64,000 nucleotides of DNA, taken from assembly GCA_963556195.1 (NCBI GenBank), contig OY744553.1, positions 11,947,596 to 12,011,595 of the forward strand, written 5' to 3'. This document shows, piece after piece, positions 23,557-34,629 of the stretch. The translations under genes were made by a program, and so were the position numbers. The notes under the pieces were generated by a model. That model ran no database searches and was not told the DNA's origin. It worked only from the letters and a program-made list of their open reading frames with translations. Source of the stretch: Sepiola atlantica. Taxonomy: Eukaryota > Mollusca > Cephalopoda > Sepiida > Sepiolidae. Position 1 is the stretch's first letter. The number at the start of each line of letters is the position of its first letter.

Positions 23557-23710
23557 TTTATAAAGAGTGCTCAATATCAAATAGAGCTTTTATATATGGT
23601 TATTTTTATTGACACAGACATGTAAAAAATCTGCGACACTGTCACGTCGATGTTATCGATCAACAGCTATTATAAACTGAGTACTCATCAGGCTGAGTTA
23701 AAATCCGATC
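23557..23710 (-). repeat. GTGCTCAAT-module repeat with decayed hammerhead-like core
   Basis: On the minus strand a CTGATGA heptamer (about 23689-23695) is followed, after a poorly pairing stretch, by GATAAC where GAAAC would be expected. The element ends in the AGCTCTATTTGATATTGAGC module near 23566-23586. Same order as the 55.2-kb copy; the ribozyme itself appears dead. Confidence 0.4.
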
Positions 23711-23922
23711 TTAACCGTAGATCATATTTGGAAAGAATGAAATGGAGAAAAAAAGAGAAGAAGAAGAAAAGAAATTTAAAATTTCAAAATTTAGGAAGTC
23801 CCGTGGTTTTGGACCGTTAAGAATCAAAAAGTTAAAATCAAAATATAAAATATAAAAAATATAAAACATAAAATATAATAAAATAAAGTAAAAAGAGAGA
23901 GATATAATAAAAAGGGTAGATT
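23711..23922. other. A-rich unassigned sequence
   Basis: GAAGAAGAAAAG and AAAATATAAA low-complexity stretches; no gene. Confidence 0.4.
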
Positions 23923-23956
<34 letters not shown>

Positions 23957-24152
23957 TGGAAAGATTTTGTACATGACTGTGTAACTAAAAATAATCATAT
24001 ATACATATGTATATATATACATATATATTATATATATATATATATAAATATATATATATATAATATATATGTATATATATAATATTAAATTGTATATTGA
24101 TATTTTACTTACGCAGAGAAATAACAATAACAGACGGTTCACAGAGACACCG

Positions 24153-24196
<44 letters not shown>
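23923..24196. repeat. GATA, TA/TACA microsatellite cluster
   Basis: (GATA)n at about 23924-23956, interrupted TA/ATAC repeats at 24000-24080, and (TA)n at 24157-24194. Confidence 0.95.
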
Positions 24197-24197
<1 letters not shown>

Positions 24198-24435
24198 CGT
24201 GACTAACAATATTACCATTTCGCACGTGTTGTAGAGATTCGAAACAGCCACCATTTCATAAAGAGGTCTTCATTAAATACATTATAGAACACGGTCACAC
24301 ACATTAGATGCCTCATCAAGTAAGATTTGTTATAATTTTTTCTTTAAAAATATATAAAAAAATTTCTTGTTTTTGTTTTTCTTTTACACACCGATATATT
24401 TCCATTTCTTAAATTGTGATAGCCTTCTAATACTT

Positions 24436-24582
<147 letters not shown>

Positions 24583-24789
24583 CATTGTATTTTAGTATTT
24601 ACCGACGCAGGGAAATACCAATCTCAGACCATTTACAGAGACACCTTGAATCTGGAAGCGTTCACTTAGTTCATGAGGCCGCAAGAGATTGTCACGTGAT
24701 AACGGAGACATTAAATGACATTTACACTGAAAGCGGAAAGTATAACCAAGTTTAACCAAACATGCATAAGAGAAGGAATGCTGCCTAAT

Positions 24790-24790
24790 T

Positions 24791-24821
<31 letters not shown>

Positions 24822-24851
24822 CAGACACACACATATCCCTCTCTCTCTCTA

Positions 24852-24893
<42 letters not shown>
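24790..24893. repeat. (CA)n-(CT)n-(TA)n compound microsatellite
   Basis: ACACAC with AGAC and AAAC interruptions, then CT, then TA, within 100 bp. Confidence 0.95.
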
Positions 24894-24894
<1 letters not shown>

Positions 24895-25329
24895 GCGTAA
24901 AAAGTAGCGAGAGACTCTGCTTATTCAATCTGTGATTGAGAGAGAAAGAGAGTTAATTATAAATTACGGCTAATTAGTCTAATTAAAACAGACGTTATTT
25001 TCTTAACATTACTCAATTACAGAACTAAGATATATTTCAGCATGTATATTGTACTATTAAAGTATATAGGAGAAAAAAAAACTGAGGTAAACAGATGTTT
25101 ATTTACTCACATTTAGTATAATAATAGATGTCAAGGCGAGTGAGTCACTCTCACTCCCATTGGGAAATTTATGAATTCACCTTTCTTCACGTCCAGCCTA
25201 TGGGTTAAATAGCAGAATGGACTTTATGGTTGGACAACTAATCGAGAAGAAGGAAATCTTCGAAATAACACGAGTCCTTCTCTTCCACCACGACCTTTCA
25301 AAACGAAAAACAGATTTATTAATGCAAGG
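24894..25329. other. Unassigned sequence
   Basis: No gene, RNA or repeat family recognised. Confidence 0.35.
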
Positions 25330-25344
25330 AAAAAAAGAGTTAAA

Positions 25345-25490
25345 AAATAAGAGACATCAATTTCTCATTTGCGTCTGCTTTTAATGGCATCTTCATCTTC
25401 CACGAAATCAGACGGCAACGGACAATTGAGTCGACCGGATATTGCCGACACTTGTCGAGTAACCCAGACCGGAAATGGCCGAGTGAACTC
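25345..25490 (+). repeat. Dispersed repeat A, copy 1
   Basis: Shares TCAATTTCTCATTTGCGTCT, TTTAATGGcATC, CGGATATTGCCGACA and ACCGGAaATGGcCGA in the same order as 59140-59275. Class unknown. Confidence 0.6.
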
Positions 25491-25754
25491 TAAGTTTAAT
25501 CACTTAATTATGTGTATTTTTATACGTTTTATTTTTTTAGATCGTTAGCGTCAAGAAATTGTAGCACAGAAAACAAAGTGTTGTTATAACATCTTATTTT
25601 AACTTTTATTGGGCGTTGTCGTTTAAAAATAGATGTTCGTACAATGGAGGTTTTTATAAGTCTACGAGTCTGGACGAGGTAAATGGTTCTTAGTGTCCGA
25701 AAATAGGAGATAGTTATTTAAAAGTACGAATAAGGGTATGTATTGGCATCCTTC

Positions 25755-25950
25755 AGTCGCAAGGAGGAGGTTATGCATGGGAGGATCGTCTCATAATCAC
25801 AGAACACATAATACACTATACCCCTGAATTGAGCATTGAAACAGAGTACAATAGTATAATTTGGGCTTGAGACAGACAGACAGATACCAAATCTCCATTA
25901 AAAATAAAAGTAGAAGTAAAGTTTCGGCTTCAGACAGAAAAATGTAAAAT
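25755..25950 (-). repeat. Dispersed repeat B (minus-strand copy)
   Basis: Its reverse complement matches the left part of 31455-31955: GGAGATTTGGTAT, CTGTCTGaAGCC, TTTCAATGCTCAATTCAGGG, then a TGTTCTGTGATTATGAGA unit and CTCCCAtGCATaACCTCCTC. This copy has one tandem unit; the 31.5-kb copy has about six. Confidence 0.6.
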
Positions 25951-26028
25951 CACATTCGTGATAGATATTTATTGTCGTCCAACACGTATGCTGTTTCTTT
26001 CAGCTGTCTTACTATACAGGATTCTATA

Positions 26029-26031
<3 letters not shown>

Positions 26032-26087
<56 letters not shown>
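26032..26087. repeat. (TA)n microsatellite
   Basis: About 28 TA units at the 3' end of a minus-strand LINE fragment. Confidence 0.97.
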
Positions 26088-26095
<8 letters not shown>

Positions 26096-26096
<1 letters not shown>

Positions 26097-26765
26097 TATG
26101 TATTGGCGTCCTTCAGTCGCAACGACATTTTATCACCGCCGTATTGGGATGTTGTTTGTGTGCATCTTTTTGTGTGACTGTAGAGACCAATTCTTGATTT
26201 GCATGGTCTACTACAGCCTTGACATACGAAAGATGTTGCGCAATGTGTCACCTCGACTTGTTGGTCTGTCTGTAGGTTCGCTCTTCTCCTAGCTCTCTTG
26301 TCAGCGTTTTCATCGTGGAGGGTCTTCTCACTGATGATCATTCCTAGGCGTATCTGTTTTCTCCAGGCAGGTCTGTCAGCTGCAGAGGCTTCCCATGTAT
26401 TAATGTCAATTGGGCATGCTTTCATATCTTGCTTGCAGACATCCTTGAAGCAGAGATGGGGACGACCCCTTTTTCTTGAGCTTAACGCAAGCTCGCCGTA
26501 GAGAAGGTCTTTAGGGATTCGCCCATTATCCATCCTGCACACATGGCCCAGCCAGCGAAGACGTCGCTCACGCAGAAGGGAGTAGATGGATGAAATGCCT
26601 GCTCTTTGCAGAACATCATTGTTATTCAGTTTGTTTTGCCATGTGATCCCAAGTATCCTACGTAGGCACCTCATATGGAAGACCTGGAGTTTCCTATCCT
26701 GTGATGAGTATGTGGTCCAGGACTCACTCCCATACAGTAGGGCACTGAGAACGCACGCTCTGGGT
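26096..26765 (-). pseudogene. Non-LTR retrotransposon ORF2 C-terminal tail with C-terminal zinc-finger-like motif
   Basis: A minus-strand frame of over 200 codons continues upstream of its first Met with 'ACVLSALLYGSESWT'. It carries the typical post-RT block 'LRERRLRWLGHVCRMDNGRI', then PKDLLYGEL, KRGRPHLCFKDVCKQDMK and a 'TWEASAADRPAWR' block. It ends in a Cx2Cx9Hx3-4C-like finger (CQGCSRPCKSRIGLYSHTKRC). This order is familiar from ORF2 proteins of animal LINEs. The reverse transcriptase proper is absent, so this is a 5'-truncated insertion; its 3' end abuts (TA)n. The surviving frame is open throughout, pointing to a fairly recent insertion. I do not name the clade. Confidence 0.8.
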
Positions 26766-26769
26766 AAAA

Positions 26770-27212
26770 AGCTAAAACTTAGTTTAAAGGCTGCCAGAGT
26801 TCATGTTGTCATTTACAAGTAAGTATGTGCTAGAATCTGGAAGCGTGTCGCCATCTTGTTATTTTTGAAGTATTAAAGAGAACTCAAATTAGTAGAAAAA
26901 TAAAGAAGAGTCGTAGGTGGTATGAGAAGGTCCGTACATCTTAGGAGAGTAAATCAACGTGGGAAGTGTTGTTGCATAGCCCTCTGCTTAACACCATAAA
27001 TCATATAGTTTGCATACTTTTAAATTTCTCCCTCGCCGCGTAGAGGGTGCGTCGTCTAGTGGTTGAATTCTTTCTTCTTTTTTTCTGCCGTGAACCACGG
27101 CGCTACAACACAAAAGCTCCATGACCGACTCGAAAGACAAACAATCTTTTATATTTCATTTCTGTTTCATTTGAAGCGTTAGTTATCCGTCAGCTGGGAG
27201 ATATTCACTAAC
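26770..27212. other. Unassigned sequence
   Basis: No gene recognised. A short GTCTAGTGGTTGAATTC motif near 27052 recalls a tRNA A-box region, but no B box or cloverleaf follows. Confidence 0.35.
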
Positions 27213-27214
27213 GT

Positions 27215-27260
<46 letters not shown>
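27215..27260. repeat. (GA)n microsatellite
   Basis: About 22 GA units. Confidence 0.97.
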
Positions 27261-27263
<3 letters not shown>

Positions 27264-28030
27264 GCAAATTACTGTTTTCGTAATTACTTATCAATTAAGT
27301 CCTTAACCATTCGTGGAGGAGGGAAAAGATATATTTCGCCTGTATTTTCTTAGTGAATTAATTCCCTTAATCAAATTGCGGACTACATCCTAAATCACAT
27401 CTGATAGGTTCGCCTCCAAAACCCAGACTCTGCTTCCACGCAAAGGCCCGTGACACCACAGACCCTTTATCGCAGGTGCACATTGACCCTTGATCTGAGG
27501 TCTCGTCGCGCGGTGAAACTGTCACGTCTGTGAGCTCCGACTGTGAAAACAGCCCTATTCTGCACTCGACTGCACGTGTTCACCCGCACTAATTCGCGCA
27601 AGTCAAACCACCGATTTCCAACAGATACGTCCATTCCCATAGGGCCATTATCCAACAGTGTCGCCAACTTGTTTTTTAGGTATCGTGTTGACGCCGATAG
27701 CCGATACTAAAGACGGTTTTGTTTGCGCACAAAAAGAGGAGTTTAGTGGTAATCTTAGCGGCGTGAGTGAGTTCGGCAGCTCGACCTTCTCGCGGCTAAA
27801 AAAGAACAATGAATAACTCCAATGTAGTTCTTTATATAACCATTGAGAGCTGGTGCAGAAATACAGTTTCTGATTGGTTAAATCACAATCGAAATTAAGT
27901 TTTTTTGCTCCAATCAGCATCAAGCTTACAAGTTAAGCAAATATATCAGACCTCGTTATGTCGGCTGTTGCCGTTGTAGTTGCTTCTTCTTCTTTCGTGT
28001 GAATCAGATGATTGCATTAGTTTCCCCGAT
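27261..28030. other. Unassigned sequence of mixed composition
   Basis: Less AT-rich than its surroundings, but no reading frame with family features and no splice-linked exons I can support. Confidence 0.35.
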
Positions 28031-28036
28031 GTATTT

Positions 28037-28200
28037 CTAGTTAGAAATCTTTCTGGATAGACATCGGATACTCACGGGAAGGACCACGAGAAGGTTGCCA
28101 ACATCCCTAAGTGAAAGTGGTACTGTGGAACCGACTGGATTCGAACTTGGAACACCCAGGTCTTCAGTCCGTGTCGTTATCCAGTTAACCATCGTCACCT
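28037..28200 (-). mobile_element. tRNA-derived SINE
   Basis: On the minus strand: an A-box-like TGGTTAACTGGATAAC, then ACACGGACTGAAGACCTGGG, and a consensus B box in CAAGTTCGAATCC. A TTGGCAACC body and a CGATGTC...ACATCGGGG hairpin tail end follow. It therefore has an internal Pol III promoter arrangement. The same head and body are amplified in tandem at 29199-29805. Confidence 0.75.
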
Positions 28201-28436
28201 TGCTACTGCTGCGAGAAAAGTCTCGCTTATTCTTCATTTTCAGACTTCAAGCAATCCCTTTGTATTTTCTAGAAGCATGTCTTGCAAGCATTTATTATAA
28301 AAAAATAAGATTTTCATAGTTACGGATAGGCAAACACAAATGATAGTTTTTCCTCATCCTGAACAGACGACAGCATATTTTCTTCTATTTTCCAGTCGAG
28401 CAAATGTCTGAACTACTTTAACGTTGACTGATTATT

Positions 28437-28770
28437 CCCCCCTCCCACCGCGGAAAGATGTGACACAAGGGCGGAAAGTGGGATTTTGTGGACCAGTGCA
28501 CTAGAGGTACTTCACTCTGACCCCCTAAAAAATGTCTGGGCGGCTTCGTCGGCATTCTCCAGTCGGGGCGCCTCAGGCAGTTATAAATAAACTAAAATCA
28601 CCCCAAAGAAGAGAAGTCTAGGCCCGCGAGGGTGTACCACCTAGGACTACCCAGAACCATACCTCAGTCCGACAGAAGGAAGGCCACCATCAGTCATAAT
28701 GTCCCACCGCCATAGGACTGATTGTCGAGAACGAATCTTCGACATGGTCAGAATGGCGTCTCTGAGTTTC
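28437..28770 (-). mobile_element. SINE of the U2-body family with alternative head
   Basis: Tail GATGTGACACAAGGGCGG, body blocks CGGCATTCTCCAGTCGGGGC, CTCAGGCAGT and GTGTACCACCTAGGACT. The 5' (right-hand) end reads GACTGATTGTCGAGAACG instead of U2 sequence, similar to the GACTGATTGTCGCAGACG head at 62658-62955. Confidence 0.62.
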
Positions 28771-29198
28771 ACAGTAAGACTGTGCAAGAAAGACGGCTTT
28801 AACGTAGACTGTTAGATATGTTCACTAATGTTTGGGGCTGTGCTGTAATAACTTAGAAGAAATTCAGAACGAGCTAGGAATAGGGTGCGATCTACTTTTA
28901 TATAGACTTCTTGACAGTGTTGCTAACTGAGATTTTCAAAACCCGTTGGATCGGAACCAAAAAAATCTCCAGAAAACCGCTAGATTTTAACTTTTAGTAT
29001 ACTATGTAAAACTATTACGAATATGAGTGAGTTTCCATGTTTTTATACACATTTCTATTTCAATGTTATTTAAATTCTTATTTGGCACTTAACTATTATT
29101 TGTATTCAATTTGAAAATTTAAAAACCAAACAAACAAGGGAAGTAATTCATGAATGATTTATTTTAATGTTTTCTTTTTTACAACTGATTAGCACAAT

Positions 29199-29805
29199 AC
29201 CGAAGGGGTTTGTTATACTTAGCATGAGGATAAAGTTGAGACTTGTGCTCAACATACACTTACAATATTGATAAGTTGGTTTAGTGGTTAACGGCACGGA
29301 CTGACAACCTGGGTGTGCCAAGTTCCACAAAAACATTTCTCTTAGGATGTTGGCAACCTTCACGCCCCCCCTCCTGTAACTACCCGATACCGAAGGGGTA
29401 TGTTATACTTAGCATGAGGATAAAGTTGAGGCATACACTTACAATATTGATAAGTTGGGAAACGGCGGTGGTTTAGTCGTTAACGACACGGACTGACAAC
29501 CTGGGTGTGCCAAGTTCCACAAAAACACTTTCTCTTAGGATGTTGGCAACCTTCACGCGCCCCCTCCTGTAACTACCCGATACCGAGGGGGTATGTTATA
29601 CTTAGCATGAGGATAAAGTTGAGACTTGTGCTCAACATACACTTACAATATTGATAAGTTGGTTTAGTGGTTAACGGCACGGACTGACAACCTGGGTGTG
29701 CCAAGTTCCACAAAAACATTTCTCTTAGGATGTTGGCAACCTTCACGCGCCCCCCTCCTGTAACTACCCGATGTCTTTCTCGAAAGAAAGATATCGGGGA
29801 AACCA
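29199..29805 (+). repeat. Three tandem tRNA-SINE-containing units (about 190 bp)
   Basis: Units begin with ACCGAaGGGGTATGTTATAC near 29199, 29389 and 29580. Each contains TTAGTGGTTAACGGCACGGA, CTGACAACCTGGGTGTGCC, AAGTTCCAC, the TTGGCAACCTTCACGC body and CTCCTGTAACTACCCGATA. Only the last copy continues into the full hairpin tail (CGATGTCTTTC...GATATCGGGG). The B box is degraded (CCAAGTTCCAC), so Pol III activity is doubtful. Unit 2 lacks the ACTTGTGCTCA insert present in units 1 and 3. Confidence 0.8.
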
Positions 29806-29939
29806 ATGCCAACAATTGAATCATCTGATTCATACGAAATGAATGAATACTTCAATACTTCAATGGATTGTGCTCCGATGAACTTCCCCCTCGACGTAAA
29901 TTCGCTAGACCGACTCGACAATCAGCCAAATCCCATCCA

Positions 29940-30200
29940 TTCACTGTGGAGGTCCCCAGATGCCGGAGAGCTTTCTACTCCAATAACTTCTTTCCTCGTG
30001 CTGCTGACCTCTGAAAATCCTTCCCTGCCCTCTGTTTCCCCGACAGTACCGATATGCAGAGGTTTAAAACTAATGTAAACAGACATCTCGCTGCAGAGTT
30101 CCCAATTTAGAATGACACCCTAAACCTACTCCCTAATTCTCAGTAGCCCCTTACGTCTACAGTGGCGTCCTGCCTTGTCTGGGGTGAAATATCATTAAAA
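29940..30200 (+). pseudogene. Non-LTR retrotransposon ORF2 extreme C-terminus plus 3' UTR
   Basis: Frame ending at about 30108 reads FFPRAADL-stop-KSFPALCF, then PDSTDMQRFKTNVNRHLAAE and FPI. This is the classical 'FFPR...LWN.LP..cFPd...FK..vNrhL' end of CR1/Jockey-group ORF2, with the W codon changed to a stop. An A/T-rich tail (AAAAAATAAATAAATAATC) follows near 30196. Confidence 0.72.
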
Positions 30201-30264
30201 AATAAATAAATAATCATAAATAAATTATCGTTAAAAATTCAGGTGTTCTCGAGAGTTGTCAGGA

Positions 30265-30345
30265 TCGTTTTCATTCGCAAACCAGTTTTCATTCTCAAAC
30301 CAGTTTTCATTCGCAAACCAGTTTTCATTCGCAAACCAGTTTTCT
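30265..30345. repeat. 21-bp tandem repeat, about 4 units
   Basis: Unit TTTTCATTCGCAAACCAG plus TTT, with one C-for-G variant. Confidence 0.9.
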
Positions 30346-30799
30346 TGTGTTAAGGAAGTGTTACTGGTAGATACCTGTTGCTGTTGGTGTACCCCAGAAG
30401 CGTCTCCCCTTTCGCTATACAGTACTATCTGAAATTGCTGAGTGGTAAACGAAATCTTCAGATTTTATAGAAATAAACTACTAGCTACTAGATCAGATTT
30501 TACGAGCTAGATTCCAAAAGAAATCTCCAGATCCAGCGGGAAAACCACTAAATTGGCAACACTGCATCTAGGCATCTTTATTATTGGTTTTGACTGTGCT
30601 GCAATCATAGTAACAATAGTGAAGCAGTCTAATACGGGTCGGAAAGGACAGTCGACACTATATTTCTCCTTCTATTCTTCAGTTGAGAACGGATCCGAAA
30701 TACTTTTACGTGGACTTCTAGGCGGGTTTATTCTTGTTAAGGGTTGTGATTAGTGATGGGACGATTACAATATTTTTTTCGATTCCGATTCTATTCTAA

Positions 30800-30876
30800 A
30801 ATTGTTTGGGAACACCATCTGTTGTTAACAGTGAGTGATCACGGATAATGACTGGTGTGAAAACTCTTTTTGGGTA

Positions 30877-30878
<2 letters not shown>
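30800..30878 (+). mobile_element. R4-like 3'-end fragment (short)
   Basis: GGGAACACCATCTGTTGTTA...AGTGAGTGATCAC...GTGTGAAAACTC...GGGTAAATAATAA parallels the last 80 bp of the full-length element (GGGAATACCACAGGTTGTCG...GTGTGATAACTCCTAGTGAG). It runs straight into (TAA)n. Confidence 0.6.
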
Positions 30879-30931
<53 letters not shown>

Positions 30932-31084
30932 TAATAATAAAAATAAAAATAATAATAATATAATAATAATAATAAAAATAATAAAAATAATAATAATAAT
31001 AATAAATAAAAAATACTACTACTACTACTACTACTTCTACTACTGCTACTACTACTACTACTACTACTACTACTAATAATAAAT
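30879..31084. repeat. (TAA)n / (TAC)n microsatellite
   Basis: TAA with AAATA interruptions to about 31015, ACT/TAC units to about 31072, then TAA. R4-related sequences flank it on both sides. Confidence 0.97.
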
Positions 31085-31087
31085 GCT

Positions 31088-31436
31088 ATTAGCCTCAGCT
31101 GATACCACACAAAATAGTCCTGAAAGACCAAGGAGGATGGGAAGACCGAGGAGGGATAGCACTAACCAGACCGCCACTGGAAGAGTACGGAGAGTACTGA
31201 GATCTTAAAGAAGTTTATTGCTATCGAAATCCCTGAAAAGACCAACGGTCGTTACTAGCGAGAAAGACATGGTAAGCGGATGTTGTGATAACGCAAAGTC
31301 ATTTGTAATGGTTATCGAAAGAGTTGGAGAGTGCTGGAAATCTGGGGAGACTTGTTGTCATTCAGACTCCAGGGAATACCACCGGTTATTATCAGTAAGC
31401 ACTCACTAGTGATCAACTGTGTGAGAACTCCTAGTG
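31088..31436 (+). mobile_element. Short non-autonomous element with R4-like 3' end
   Basis: About 350 bp. It starts ATGCTATTAGCCTCAGCTGA directly after (TAA)n and ends ACTCCTAGTGAGTAAATAA. The minus-strand copy at 43475-43790 has the same start. The right half is colinear with the 3' UTR of the full-length R4-like element (CACTGGAAGAG, GGAGACTTGTTGTCA, AGACTCCAGGGAATACCAC). The shared 5' boundary suggests a defined element that borrows the R4 machinery. Confidence 0.65.
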
Positions 31437-31454
31437 AGTAAATAACAATAATAA

Positions 31455-32060
<606 letters not shown>

Positions 32061-32605
32061 TTCAAGTCTCGAGCGTATGAATTGAAGACGTATTTTGGGT
32101 AGATATACAAATGTTATATTTATTGTGAATTTTAATTTTAACTAATAAGAAGCTTCTGAGATTTCAATTCGGGGTCGGGAGATAATATTTTTTGCGTTTT
32201 GAGTTGAACGTTATTAAACCCCCCCCCCTCTCTCTCCAAAAAGAAGCTTGTCACGTTAGAGATATAGAACAACATTGACCGTTATTTTTCAGCTGGCGAT
32301 AAACATTTCAAGTCTCGAGCGTATGAATTGAAGACGTATTTTGGGTAGATATACAAATGTTATATTTATTGTGAATTTTAATTTTAACTAATAAGAAGCT
32401 TCTGAGATTTCAATTCGGGGTCGGGAGATAATATTTTTTGCGTTTTGAGTTGAACGTTGTTAACCCCCCCCCCTCTCTCTCCAAAAAGAAGCTTGTCACG
32501 TTAGAGATATAGAACAACATTGACCGTTATTTTTCAGCTGGCGATAAACATTTCAAGTCTCGAGCGTATGAATTGAAGACGTATTTTGGGTAGATATACA
32601 TTTGT
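32061..32605. repeat. 245-bp tandem repeat, 2.2 copies
   Basis: TTCAAGTCTCGAGCGTATGA starts at 32061, 32307 and 32552. The first two copies are almost identical (differences in a C-run and ATTAAA/GTTAAC); the third stops after about 50 bp. Confidence 0.95.
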
Positions 32606-32612
32606 AAATGTT

Positions 32613-32617
<5 letters not shown>

Positions 32618-32679
<62 letters not shown>

Positions 32680-32815
32680 AATTTGTTCAATATAGACTGA
32701 ATGTTTGATAACTTTGCGTCAATTTATTAGACAAACCTAGGAGGGGAATCTATCATCTTTCTTTATTTTTTTTTATTTAAGAATATCCTAGAAAACTTAT
32801 ACTATGTAATTAGGT

Positions 32816-32886
<71 letters not shown>

Positions 32887-32935
32887 ATGTATATATATAT
32901 GTGTGTATGTGTATGTATGTGTGTATTAGGTACGT
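32618..32935. repeat. (TA)n/(TG)n microsatellite cluster
   Basis: (TA)n(TG)n at 32618-32680 and (TA)n with GTGTGTATGTAT tail at 32820-32935, separated by 140 bp of unassigned sequence. Confidence 0.95.
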
Positions 32936-33173
32936 GCAATATCAATGGCCGATTCCAAAAATGTAAAAACATTTTGACCCTTCCTTCACTTAAATATTCA
33001 GGAAATCAACCAGATTTTATGAAATTTTCAATATTTATTAATCCACAATCACGGAATATAATGAAACTATTTTTTTTTGCTTTTAAATCTTGGTGAAAAC
33101 ATATTATTTTTTTAACACAAAATACACCTTTACTAAAGTTATAATTTTGTATATTAATAAAAAATACAATTTT

Positions 33174-33270
33174 TATTTTATTTTATTTTTATTTATTTAT
33201 TTATTTATTTATTTTTTATTTTTTTATTTTATTTTATTTTATTTTATTTTATTTTATTTTTTTTTTAATA
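33174..33270. repeat. (TTTA)n / (TTTTA)n microsatellite
   Basis: T-rich tetra- and pentanucleotide repeats. Confidence 0.95.
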
Positions 33271-34318
33271 AAAATAAAGCATTGTAAGGTTAACAATTAA
33301 AAAACATATTTAAAAAAAAATATATTTTGTATATTACGAAAAAGACCCCCAAATACCGTGTTAACAAAATCACTATAACTCGAAGAAAAATTAATTTTTG
33401 TAATTAGCGATATTATTGTTTAATCAATATTTTCACAAAAAAAAAATAATATAATTCCAAAAAATATGTCATGTGATTTTAATGATTAGAATTTCTGGGA
33501 AAATAAAAAATGCGACATAATTATATATTTTAATTTTCATACATGAACGTGTATCATCAGCGCAATTTTTTTTGTTTTTTTCAATGTATAAATTGTCAGT
33601 GAAGTCATTAACTTTAATTTACTTTTTCACACTTAAAATAAAAAATACACTTTATTTTAAAAAGAATCAATGTAATTTATCGTTACGACACGTTAAGAAT
33701 AAATCGAGTAACTAAAGTTTTAAATCATGTAAAAAAAAAATGATAAAATTGACGCAGTTCGTAACGTAAAAATAATTTTCAACATTTATAAGTTTTATTT
33801 CAAATTCTAAGAAAAAAAATTGGTAAACAGATGTCATCAATAATTAAAAACTAATACCAAGTTTAATATGAACCACTTTTGTTAAAAATAAAATAAGATG
33901 TTAATTGCGTACACTCACAAATATTTTAATTAAATAAGCATTTCCCTTTTTATTATAACAAAATAAGGGTACTTAAATTTGTTTGTAGCGTTAAAAAGAA
34001 TAAAGAAATTAATGGATAATAATTTTTCAACTTCTATAAATTATTACAAAACCATTTTTATATATAAAGTTAAAAATGATAAATTATAACATTTTTTTCT
34101 TCTTCCATATATTCTGCATAGCGATAGTCAATTGGTAAACAAAGTTGTTTGCCGATTATGTGACGTCGGATTTTACTCATTTATGACTTTTGGGGGTATA
34201 ATTTTCCTAACTTTTAGTAAAATGTGTTTTTTTTGTTGTTTTTTTTAACTCAATATCTTATGACTTTAATTTAATAATTATCTTTGAAATAGTTCCCAAA
34301 AACTTATATTTATCTTTC

Positions 34319-34358
<40 letters not shown>

Positions 34359-34400
34359 TTACGTTTAGGCTTTTATCTTTCAAACACAAGAGGCGGCCAT
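33271..34400. other. Very AT-rich intergenic sequence
   Basis: No coding frame or known element. Homopolymer A and T runs throughout; a T24 run at about 34331-34354. Confidence 0.5.
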
Positions 34401-34436
34401 TTTTGCACGTGCCTGGTGTGTATATGTGTATGTGTA

Positions 34437-34622
34437 TATATATATATATAATTATTATCTTTTTTATTTATTTATTTATTTTTATTTATTTATCAATTAT
34501 TCATTATTATTTATTTATTTATTTTTTATTTATTTATTTATCTATTTATTTATTTATTTATTTTTATTTTTTATTTATTTATTTATATATTTATTTTATT
34601 TATTTATTTTTTTTTTTTTCGT
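34437..34622. repeat. (TA)n and (TTTA)n microsatellite
   Basis: Lies immediately 5' of the full-length R4-like element. Confidence 0.95.
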
Positions 34623-34629
34623 AAATGTT

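Larger units (their letters stand above)
28915..30564. mobile_element. Candidate hAT-like non-autonomous DNA transposon (1.65 kb)
   Basis: The left end CAGTGTTGCTAACTGAGATT and the right end (read inverted) CAGTGTTGCCAATTTAGTGG share a CAGTGTTGC start. Similar CCGnTGGATC words follow at both ends. CAG-starting ends are typical of hAT elements. I cannot confirm an 8-bp target duplication (flanks CTTCTTGA and CATCTAGG differ) and there is no transposase. The interior holds a tandem tRNA-SINE array and a LINE tail. Confidence 0.4.

Noticed and set aside
23640..23700. Hammerhead with CTGATGA at 23689 (minus strand)
   Set aside because: GATAAC replaces GAAAC and stem II does not pair well; kept only as a decayed relative.
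24592..24834. 80-codon minus-strand frame and similar short frames in microsatellites (23073-24900, 25972-26292, 52143-55616)
   Set aside because: Largely translations of CA, CT or TA repeats with random flanks.
26298..26822. Plus-strand frames of 67 and 78 codons
   Set aside because: Antisense to a LINE ORF2 tail with clear family motifs on the minus strand.
27045..27120. tRNA gene suggested by GTCTAGTGGTTGAATTC
   Set aside because: No B box, no cloverleaf, T-rich interior.
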